Source of the DNA: Castor canadensis
Taxonomy: Eukaryota > Chordata > Mammalia > Rodentia > Castoridae
Assembly (NCBI RefSeq): GCF_047511655.1
Contig: NC_133390.1
Location: 161,174,583-161,238,582, forward strand
Direction of reading: 5' to 3'
DNA length: 64,000 nucleotides
Shown: piece by piece, positions 55,701 through 64,000 of the stretch
How positions within the stretch are numbered: the first letter of the stretch is position 1
Layout: every line of letters begins with the position of its first letter
The notes under the pieces: model-generated
What the model was told of the DNA's origin: nothing
The model's input: the letters and a program-made list of their open reading frames with translations, nothing else
The model's database searches: none
Made by a program: the position numbers and the translations under genes

Positions 55701-56164
55701 ATTCAGGAAATGTGGCCAGGTCAAGAAGGTGTCTGTGTCTGGGATGAGGGGTAGGTGCTGGAAGCAGACGGTCCTGAGGTCCTGGGGAAGAGCCGATGGC
55801 CCCAACCTCTTGGTGGCTGCTCACCACTCCAGCTCCATCTGTGTCCAGCTCAGCTGCTGGGCTAGTGCCTTTCATGTTTGCCCTGGCTTATCACAGGGAG
55901 AGCCTGTGGCCAGGTCGGCAAGGCCCTCTGTTTCACTTCCTGTCTCCTGCCCACCTCCACTCAGCCTACTTGGAAGGGAGCTTTGTAAAGGCAGGCAGAA
56001 TGGGTGGTGCTTGGTTCTGAGAAGGCATTAGAATTGAAATGGGGGGTAGTGGGGCTCAGCGGCTATACTTAGGAGGTGCTCAATAAACAGCAACTATTTT
56101 GATTTTCCTTATCAAAAAGGGATAGCTCATGGCCCTGTGCACAGTGGGGGCGGGAGGAAAGGGA

Positions 56165-56330
56165 GCTGACATTTATGAAATACTATATAGTGGGTACTCC
56201 AAGCCTTTGCCAGTGTGAGCTCACGAGCCAGTCATTCATGTGAGGCTGGTGTTGGACACATGGGGAAATTGAGGTTTACAGAGGGCCCATGACTTTCCCT
56301 GAGTCTGAACAGAGAGCCACAGGACCAGAT
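56165..56330 (-). repeat. MIR SINE, antisense
   Basis: The text 'tgacatttatgaaatactat', 'catggggaaattgaggttta' and 'ccacaggaccagattcagga' is in antisense order. Confidence 0.68.
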
Positions 56331-56544
56331 TCAGGATGAAGGTGTGTCTGGGGGTCCTGAACTTGCTTCTCTAGGTTCAGTCCAGTACTGCGACAAAATT
56401 CTTCCTCTGTGTAAACCTAACCCAGGTGTTGTCCCTTCCAGCTGCCCAGGGAGCTAGTAAAGGACTGGGTTTCAGCCGGAAAAACCAGAAACTCACAAAG
56501 TTGATACAGGCTGCTGGGCTGGACTCCTTGTCTAGTACTTTCCA

Positions 56545-56810
56545 GATCTTGTGCAGGGAAGGGGTCTGGAAGGCAGGATTTTTTGCAGACCCCAGCCTCA
56601 GAGTCCCCCAGGGAGTTTACCACAATGCAGAACCCCCAAACCACTGACCAAAATGGTTATTGATGGGACCCCAGAATCTGCATTTGTGAGTACTGGGGAT
56701 GGAACCCAGGGCCTTGCATACACAAGGCCAAGTGCTCTACCACCAAACTACATCCCCAATCCCCTGGAATCTGCATTTAATGAGCTCCCCCCATGATTCC
56801 AGCAGCCTAA
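56545..56810. repeat. MER5-like DNA transposon remnant, split by an ID SINE
   Basis: The text 'cagaccccagcctcagagtc' and 'gggaccccagaatctgcatt' before the insertion, and 'ggaatctgcatttaatgagc' after it, resemble a MER5-type element. Confidence 0.5.
56686..56765 (-). mobile_element. ID-like SINE, antisense, with target-site duplication
   Basis: The motifs 'ggatggaacccagggccttg' and 'gtgctctaccaccaaactac' are antisense ID. The flanks repeat gaatctgcattt exactly (56674-56685 and 56767-56778). Unlike other copies, no A-tail (T-run) is visible. Confidence 0.85.
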
Positions 56811-57789
56811 AATTAGGAAGCCACCCATACCTGATGGGAGACATAGGGCAGGTATCAGGTATTGTCAGTGCTAGGGCAGGCTTTGTTTGGTTCCACAGGA
56901 ATGGTCCAGACTGGGGCAGGTGTTTGGGTCCAGAGAGGAGCCCCGGGAAGCCCACTGCAGCACACATCCATCCTGCCCCTACACACACACACACAACCCC
57001 TTGGCTGGCACCTTCAATTATTAATACACTCCAATGCAGACAACGATCCTGGCGTGGCCTGGCGCTTCGTCCAGTGAGTGATTCACCGTCCTGAGGTTCT
57101 CTGTGTGCCAGGAGGGAGCAGCAGGGCACTTGGGGAGTTGGGGGCATTGGGCCATTTGGCAAGCAGCCTGTGCACTGAAAAATGACTCTGGCTTCCTTGT
57201 GTTCCTTACTGAACTGTTAGTATCTCACCATCCATAAGCAGGCTGGTTTGGTGGCTGGAAGAAGGAGAAATTGAGTCCTTCTCCCGAAGGTTATGTTAAA
57301 ACTGTGTTTGCCTTTGTCTCGGGTGTTGGTGATTAGTCTACCAATTATGCCCGTAAACACTCCACGTTGGGCTGAGGGTTTCCCAGCCTCCTGTGGGGAA
57401 TTGGCCCTCATAAGCGGTTTTCCCCAAGTCCTTCACAACAATTGCTTTTGACTTCTTGCCCACCAGCAATTCCTGCTTCCTTTTCCCTAAACGAGGGAAT
57501 CTCAGGTAGTCAGCAAGACACAGGGAGTTCTGCTCCTTACCATGGTGACAGCAAGGGTGGAGGGCAAATTCTCCCCATGGCAAACAAGGTATAGGGAGCC
57601 CCTGAGAGGCTCCTTCTGATCCTTCAACCTCCAAGCAGGAGATAGAGCAGCTGGAATGAATCATGGAGGCCTCTTAGGAAACTCTCAACCCCCTCTCTCA
57701 CGGCTGGGAGGACCAAGGCCCAGGTCGGGGAAGTTTGTCAGAACTGCCCGGATGTTAACTTCTGGGCCTCTGCCCAGGATTACTGCATG

Positions 57790-57980
57790 TGGCTCTGTCC
57801 GTGTGGAGAGATGACACATGGGGCACAGGTGTATAGAGTGTCAGATCAGTGCTTCTGTGGTGTTTTCTCATTTGATCCTTGAAAAACCGTAAGAAGAGGT
57901 GACTGTCCTGGACCCAATGTATACACAAGAAGAATGGGATTGGGTGAGATTAAAAGGCCACACACCTGGACTTGAACCTG
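57790..57980 (-). repeat. MIR SINE, antisense
   Basis: The text 'ttttctcatttgatccttga' ... 'aagaagaggtgactgtcctg' ... 'acacacctggacttgaacct' fits antisense MIR. Confidence 0.6.
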
Positions 57981-59334
57981 GGAATCAGGCTTATAATGGT
58001 CTTTAGTGATAGGAAGAAGGAGGGAGGGGCACGTGGGGGGGAGGGAAGGCAGCCCTGGTGTGGAAGATGTTTGGTGATGTCCATGTTCCACACCGAGGAC
58101 ACTGCAGCAACAGAAGAGGCAGCCCATAGAGCAGGTCCTGGCCACAGACCGCTCCCCCCTTTCCAGAATGAAAAAGAGGACAGGAAATGAAGAAGTGCAT
58201 GGTATAAACAGGAACATTGGTGCCCACACCAGGACCAGGTGTCAGAAGAGGGGAAAAGTGGCCTGAAATGAGCCCATTCCGTGGCGCTTGGCCATGACCT
58301 AGGACTCTTAAGGGTCAAACTGGTAGTTCAGGGGACTATAGGAAGAGTGTCTCAGCCAGAAGGGAATTTGGGGCCAGATGGATACTGGAAGGACAGATTT
58401 CCTGTGTCCTGGGATCCAGCACAATGCCCAGCCCAGGGAGGTATCAGGGAATAGTGAATGGATGGCAGGTCCAGGGTCTGAGGTCCAAATTCTGAAACCC
58501 GCTCATTCTGAGTGAATATTGTTTTAAACATTCACGTAATTTTAATTTCATAAGGAATCCATATTTTTAGGGGAAAACAATCTCAGAAAATTAGAGCCCC
58601 TCATCATAGCTACTGGACGTCCTGAGGTGAGGAAGGCTGATTTTACCTTTCAGGGGGCAAGTCAGATCCAGGCTGTGGGGTGCATATGGAGCATACCCGC
58701 CAGGAAAGCAATGGGGCCCAAGGGTTCTGCCTCCTGCCCTGGCCCCGTGAGCCTCTTCCACCAGAAAAAGGGGCTATGGAGAAGAAATCTACCCACTGCC
58801 AGCCAGTGACCAAGAGGTCCAGAACCCACCCAGCTGGTTCCCTCGGTGCCCAGTGCTGTGGGGAAGGGAGGCGGGATGGGGAGGCAGAGAGGCTGCTGCT
58901 CCAGGTCCCCCTCCCACAGGTGAGCCTCCTTCCCTTCCTTGAGGCCCTCAGGGGGACTTCTAGGCTTCAGTGCTACCTCCCCAGCTCAAATATTTCAGCA
59001 AAGCTCCCAGGAACCCCGAGAGCCTGGGCCCCACAAAGAGATGGTCTTAGACAAACCTTTTTCATTTTAATAGTCATGCATTTATTGTAATGTGGGTTAG
59101 AAAAATATGACCAGCACATCAAAACTGTGCTTTCCCAGATATGATCGTTTAGGATGAGACTAACAGGGTATTAAAAAAATAGTGGGTTAGTTTATAGAAA
59201 AACATTAAGGTCGTCGTAGCACATGTGGTACACAGCACGTCCGTGGGGATCCAGAGACACAAAGGGATAGGGGCACTGGTTACTGCTGGCCTAACAGGCA
59301 GCTGCCGCATATTGGAGCTCCATCCTTCACTTGC

Positions 59335-59500
59335 TCACTCATTTCTTCATTCATTTATTCATTCATCAGATACCAACTGAGCACCTGAGCCATGCTAGGC
59401 TGTTTTAGCCACTGGGGACCGGTCATTGAAGAAGAAAAATTAGGTTCTGATTGTCTTGGTGTTCAAATCTAGTGAGGGAGACAGACAACTAAACCCATAA
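59335..59500 (-). repeat. L2 LINE 3' end, antisense
   Basis: The text 'cattcatttattcattcatc', 'agataccaactgagcacctg' and 'agtgagggagacagacaact' is the antisense L2 terminus. Confidence 0.7.
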
Positions 59501-59515
59501 AGGATAGGTAGGTAG

Positions 59516-59750
59516 AGCCAGGCACCGGTGGCTCACGCCTGTAATCCTAGCTACTCAGGAGGCAGAGATCAGGAGGATCTCAGTTCAAAGCCAGCCTGGG
59601 AAAATAGTTTTGAGTGACTGTATCTTGAAAAAACTCAATACAGAATAGGGCTGGCAGAGTGGTTTAAGTGGTAAAGCACCTGCTTAGCAAGCGTGAGGCC
59701 CTAAATTCAAACCCCAGTACAGCCAAAAAAACCCCAAAACCAAAAAACAG
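59516..59750 (+). mobile_element. Dimeric SINE (well preserved)
   Basis: A 7SL-like part ('ccggtggctcacgcctgtaa', 'tcctagctactcaggaggca') and an ID-like part ('agtggtttaagtggtaaagc', 'ttagcaagcgtgaggcccta') are followed by an A-rich tail. It is one of the best-preserved copies in the window. Confidence 0.9.
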
Positions 59751-60144
59751 GGATGACATTCAACTCGGGGAGGGACCTCAACCCTGGAGCAGTTAGGGGG
59801 TCTGGTAGTGAGCCCTCCCCCCCCCAGAAGGTGTGCAAGTGGGGCCTGACCAGAGCTAGGATGTTGCAGGGGGACTTTCTGTCTTATTTCCCAAAGGAGT
59901 AGAGACTGAGAGAAGCCAGAACACAGTGGGTGGTTGATAAAGATCTGTCACTGGACCATGTGGTGATTGCTGGCACAAAGGCAGGGGGCAGAGCTCTCAG
60001 CTCAGAGGATGCCTGGTCCCTCGTAGGAGCCATGCTGGGTGGGCCTTCTCTGTCCCCTGTGTTAAGGGGCAGGGGTGGGGTGGGGACAGTAGCTTCCTTG
60101 TGGCTTTGCTGCAGCTCTGAATGAGTGCAAGGGTGAGGGGACAG

Positions 60145-60290
60145 AGCTGGTAGGCACTAGGCTTTGCCCACTTTGGCCCTGCTTCTGTCTTGCTGGGTGA
60201 CCTGGCTGGTCCCCCACCTCTCTCTTGGCCTCAGTTTCCCTACCTGAATAATGAGAAGTTTGCCTAAGTTCTAAGCCTGTAGAATTCTTC
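60145..60290 (+). repeat. MIR SINE
   Basis: The text 'cttggcctcagtttccctac', 'ctgaataatgagaagtttgc' is the MIR core. Confidence 0.68.
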
Positions 60291-60468
60291 CAGCAGTATC
60301 CTCTTGAGCCCCGCCCTTTGTCCACAACCAGCAAGTGAGCTGGGAAGGGTGGGGATTGCCCTGGCACATGGGACTTAACTCTCAGAGGGCTTCTGGGTTC
60401 TGAACCGAAATGCCAGCGCCTGCCATCACACATTCTGTCTGTGTACTTCCCTCCTCACATTTCACATG

Positions 60469-60494
60469 CACACACACACACACACACACACACA
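60469..60494. repeat. (CA)n microsatellite
   Basis: This is a CA run of about 26 bp. Confidence 0.95.
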
Positions 60495-61149
60495 GAGGCA
60501 CACTGAGCAGGACGCTGAGACAAGAGGAGGTGTGCCTGGCCTGAGGACGCACAGCCATGGAGCAACAAAGCCAGGTGGGAGCCCAGCCCCTCCTAGCTGC
60601 CCACTCTGGCTGCCTGAGTGGGTGTGCAGGCCAGTTCCGGGTGTGTGGTTCTGGGCAGCACCCTGGCTGTCAACTCTCCTTGGGGCAGTGCTGCCAGAAT
60701 TGCTGAGTCCAGGGTCTGCCCGAAAGCTCCCATGCACCGGTCTGCACTCCTGGGTCTCTGGGCTCTGTCAGTGGGTAGTGGTGGGTCCTGAGCATCTGTG
60801 TGTGACCTGTGTGCACCTGCCCGGGTGTTCCAGTGGAGGGGTGGTGTTTCTGTCTGAGCATGTGCCTGGAGTGTGTTTGGGTGACTCTCTGTGGTATGTG
60901 GGGCCATGGCAGGCTGGGAGGGCGCCAGGCTGGTGCCCTTTGCCCAGTGGCTTTTGCTTCAGTGCCAGCCTCCCCTGCTTCTCCAAACTGGTACCTTGAA
61001 GGATGAGATTAGCCCCCAGAAGCACCTGGAAGCTGAGCTCCATCTGGGAGAGAGACCCTGGAAAACTACTGGCTAGCAGTTGGCAGTGCCCACCCAAGAC
61101 AGGTGGTTGGCCTGCCCGTCTGGCTAGGTCTGTTTCCTCTGGGTCTCTC

Positions 61150-61326
61150 AATCATTTTCTCTCTCTCTCTCTCTCTCTCTGTGGGTCTCAGCCTCTCTAG
61201 ATCTTTCTCTTTTCCTCTCTCTGTCTGCCCTTCAGTCTCTTTCCATCTCTCTTTGTCCCTTTCCTTTGTCTGTTTTACCCATCTTTCTCTCTTCTCATGA
61301 CCCCCACCCTGTTTTTTTCTCTCTGT

Positions 61327-61372
<46 letters not shown>
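61150..61372. repeat. Polypyrimidine tract followed by (CA)n
   Basis: A (CT)n core (61158-61180) grades into about 150 bp of C/T-rich sequence and ends in (AC)n of about 44 bp (61329-61372). Confidence 0.93.
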
Positions 61373-61374
<2 letters not shown>

Positions 61375-61429
61375 TCTTCAAATGACACCTCAGGATTACA
61401 CATACATATATACCATGTATCAAAATAAC

Positions 61430-61500
61430 ACCCACACAGAACAGGCACTCAGTAAATGATGGTTGAATGAATGAATGAGTGAATGATCAAGTGAATGAGC
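61430..61500 (+). repeat. L2 LINE 3' terminus with (GAAT)n
   Basis: The text 'acaggcactcagtaaatgat' then 'ggttgaatgaatgaatgagt' is the L2 3' end with its terminal GAAT repeat. Confidence 0.65.
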
Positions 61501-62098
61501 AGGAAGGGACCTGGCTCATATTGCCTAGTGGCTTCTAATTTTTTCAGGGGTCACAACCCTCTTGGGAATCTGATGAAAATGACCAATCACTTCCTCAGAA
61601 AAGCGCCCGTGGTTTCAGAGTTTTTGTTGAGGCTCCAGAGCTCATCTCTGGTCCCAGGGAAAGCAGCCTTCACTACCCTTGTGAGGAAACTGAGGCCAGT
61701 CTGCAGCAGATCTGGCTGGAATGCAGACCTGGCTGGAATGCAGACCTGGAAGAGGGACTTCTCCCTCTTCCTGGGTTGGCCTCAGGAACAAAGCTTCATT
61801 TGTTTTTCCCAAGTCCTTGCAAAGCATCCTGGAGGAGGGAGTGGGGAACAGGCATAGGAGGTGCATCATACTGAAGGGTTTCCTAAAGGTGGAAGACTTC
61901 CTGGGGGAGGTGGGTTCTTTGTAGGTTTGTACCCTGGGACTCCTAGGGCTGGGAGGAGGATGCCAGAGGTCAGTGGCAGCAGTACCTGGCTGTCCGGTCT
62001 GGCTAGGGGGCCTCATCTGGAGATGTGTGTGCCTATTTGGAAAATTCTGGGTCTTGATCCGGGGCAGGGGCAACCCTAGAGCTCCCCTGTCCCAGCTC

Positions 62099-62155
62099 TA
62101 ACCTAGGGCCTCTCACATGCTAGACAAGTGTTCTACCACTGAGCCACAGCCCCCT
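62099..62155 (-). mobile_element. ID-like SINE fragment, antisense
   Basis: The text 'tagggcctctcacatgctag', 'acaagtgttctaccactgag' and 'ccacagccccc' is antisense ID. The tail end is missing. Confidence 0.8.
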
Positions 62156-62559
62156 GGAAGTTTTCTGAGTGAGGAAGGCCCTGGGTCAGGCTGGTCTTTG
62201 GGTAGGCTCCTGGTGAAGAGAGGACTTGGAGGCTGGAAGGGGAGAGAATGGAGGGGAGAAGTTGAGAGAAGCTCTTTCCTCCAGGCCCCCTACACTCCCC
62301 CAGAGGCCCAGGGCCCCTGGCCACCAGCCTCCACACTCATCCTGCAGAGGGGGAAACTGAGGCTTGGAGAAGCATGTCACCATGCTTCTGGAGAGCAGAG
62401 CCCAGTTTGGTTTCTGGAGCCTGGCATTTTCAGGGTGTCTCGGGACCAGGGGTGTCTTGACTAAATCCCTTCTCTCAGCTCCTCAGGCTTGGCTCCCAGC
62501 TGAGGCTGAGGCAGAAGGCGGAGAGCAGACGGCAGGGTGTCTGTTTTGCTTTGTGAGGT

Positions 62560-62730
62560 TTTAAAAAAATCATTTCCGGCCACAGAGGCAGCAGCAATTA
62601 CTGCCAGCTCGCTGGGGAGCTGTTTGCTGCCTGTCACCAGCCCCGGGAAAGGGTCCCTAATGGAGGCCCCGCGGCCAAAGCACAAGGTAGTGGAAATGGC
62701 TCTGAAAACAAAGCCACACTAATGGTCTCC
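62560..62730. other. Unique block, candidate conserved element in VSTM2L intron 1
   Basis: The stretch 'aaaaaatcatttccggccac', 'cagcagcaattactgccagc' and 'ccacactaatggtctccggc' is repeat-free, with retained CpGs and TAAT-type cores. Confidence 0.32.
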
Positions 62731-63134
62731 GGCAGGCAGGCCGAAGAGAGGGAAAGGGAGAGAGAATGCAAAGGGGAGGCCTCCAGACAGGGCTAGACTC
62801 ACCAGGCAGGCACCCAGACTCCCCAGCAGGCAGTCGACTGGGCTTCAGCTAGATACTGGAAGCCCTGAGCTGAGCCCTTTCCCCACATTGCTGCTTTCCA
62901 GCTCTGTATCTCTGGCCATGTTAAATCCCCTCCCAGGGAAGGAAACTGTAAGTTCAAAGGCCCTGGGGTAGAGCTGAACCCATTCAACTAGGGATTCTCT
63001 GATTTTAGAACAGTCCTTGTGTCTGAAGGGACCAGGTCAGATCAATGCTGGCAGGGAAAAGGGGGGCTTGAGCCTCCGACAGGGAGGAATCAAGGCAGCC
63101 CTCGCTGTGACAGTGAGCTAATTGTCACCAGCAT

Positions 63135-63305
63135 ATTAACGTTCCTAGGGAGCCCTCTGTGTGCCTGATGGCTATAGGCTCATGTGCCTGTTGGGTCCCT
63201 ACAACACCCACTTTGCTGATGAGGAAACTGAGGCTTAGAGATGTGCCCATCATGAGGAAATGCAATTGAAGTTCAAGTCCAGGTCAGCCTGATTCCAGAG
63301 CCCAT
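63135..63305 (-). repeat. MIR SINE, antisense
   Basis: The text 'ctgatgaggaaactgaggct', 'tagagatgtgcccatcatga' and 'ttcaagtccaggtcagcctg' is antisense MIR. Confidence 0.66.
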
Positions 63306-64000
63306 GAATTTATTGCTGAACTGGGCGTTTCCGGGAAGACAGGTGGGCAGAGGTGGGGATGAGGCAGGGACTAGGTCCTGACTGGTAACCAGGCTTGATC
63401 CAGACCCAGGCCTGGCAGGGGTAGGGCTACAGCTGTCCTGCCCCTGCCACCTGGGCACCCTCAGAACCTCTGCTCTAGAGTATCCCAGGTGTCGGCCTCC
63501 TTTCTCCGTCCTCGCTTTCCAATCCCTTCTTCCCTGGTCTCTGTCCCCCGGCCATCCCTGTATCCCTCACTCTTCATTCTCAGTGAATCTGGGGTGCACT
63601 TCCTGGGTGCTGGGCTTGCAACAGGGTGGGCATCTGCTGGGTTTTTGGGGTCAGACACGGGCTCAGTTCTTGGCTCCCACTTGTCCCCCAGTCTCAGTAT
63701 CCTTGGTGCAAGGGCCCCCACCACTCTGCAGAACGTGAAGGTGGGGAGGAGAAACTGTCAGACAGGGCCTCCTGGGCTCCTGCTCCTGCCTGGCCTCCCC
63801 ACCACCCCACATCCTGCTCCCACACTTGCCTCGCTCCCTCCTGTGGCCCAGTGTGCAGAGGAGGAGCGGAATTCCACTGGGGAAACCTGCTCGCTGCCAC
63901 GGTCCTGCGAGTGCCAGAAGATTTTCGCTCTCCTTAAATCTCCCTAAATTTGTAATTCCACTGCTGTCTCCCTCAATATGTGCCTCTGTGTGGCCTTGGG

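Larger units (their letters stand above)
53338..64000 (+). other. VSTM2L: VSTM2L intron 1 (5' 10.7 kb)
   Basis: This intronic sequence runs off the right edge. It contains MIR and L2 remnants, one MER5/ID nest, one dimeric SINE, three (CA)n tracts and two unique blocks that look regulatory (55490-55700 and 62560-62730). I searched for the Ig-V exon and did not find it. The end (63840-63950) resembles unique GC-rich intron. Confidence 0.85.

Noticed and set aside
60655..60680. RE1-like half site (CAGCACCCTGG) in VSTM2L intron 1
   Set aside because: Only one half matches; the second half (GACAGCGCC-like) is absent.
61329..61372. Regular short tandem repeats that could suggest a CRISPR or satellite array
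   Set aside because: They are plain dinucleotide microsatellites in mammalian DNA with no spacers.
63840..63950. Possible VSTM2L exon 2 near the right edge
   Set aside because: The translation (CAEEERNSTGETCSLPRSCE) does not match the expected Ig-V start (LFTETPHDM...), and its phase and acceptor are not convincing.

Overview
This window is nuclear DNA from a placental mammal. It has GT-AG introns, sparse short coding exons, one CpG island, and many old MIR, L2, L1M and MER5-type repeats. Younger insertions are ID-like (tRNA-derived) SINEs, alone or joined to a 7SL/Alu-like part. That dimer, with the recurring phrases 'cctgcctagcaagc' and 'gatctctgcctcccaagtagctagg', points to a rodent. My best guess is a castorimorph (beaver/kangaroo-rat group), by inference only.

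Two plus-strand genes are recognised. The left half (1 to about 30,240) is the 3' part of CTNNBL1, a nuclear armadillo-repeat protein of the Prp19/CDC5L spliceosomal complex. Five coding exons join in phase: 1429-1526, 3571-3651, 19080-19217, 19429-19501 and 30056-30144. They encode about the last 159 residues, followed by a stop, a short 3' UTR and an ATTAAA poly(A) signal. The right end holds the promoter, CpG island, first coding exon (53217-53337) and about 10.7 kb of intron 1 of VSTM2L, a secreted immunoglobulin-V-domain protein. Its remaining exons lie beyond the window. CTNNBL1 followed head-to-tail by VSTM2L matches the order on human 20q11.23.

The intervening 22.6 kb has no supportable gene. 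It is a patchwork of old repeats with several blocks, rich in TAAT-type sites and apparently repeat-free, that look like conserved regulatory DNA (39.8 kb, 40.2 kb, 46.3 kb, 48.6-49.4 kb).

The most striking signal is a cluster of five RE1/NRSE-like motifs (REST repressor sites), all in one orientation, at 51,554-51,943. It lies 1.3-1.7 kb upstream of the VSTM2L start codon. One is a 20/21 match and one 19/21. Spacings near 42-49 bp or multiples suggest a decayed RE1-bearing tandem repeat, a plausible neuron-restricting silencer. I also note an open frame running in frame upstream of the VSTM2L ATG, and several nested or very short retrotransposon insertions with visible target-site duplications. 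I found no bacterial, viral or CRISPR-type system.
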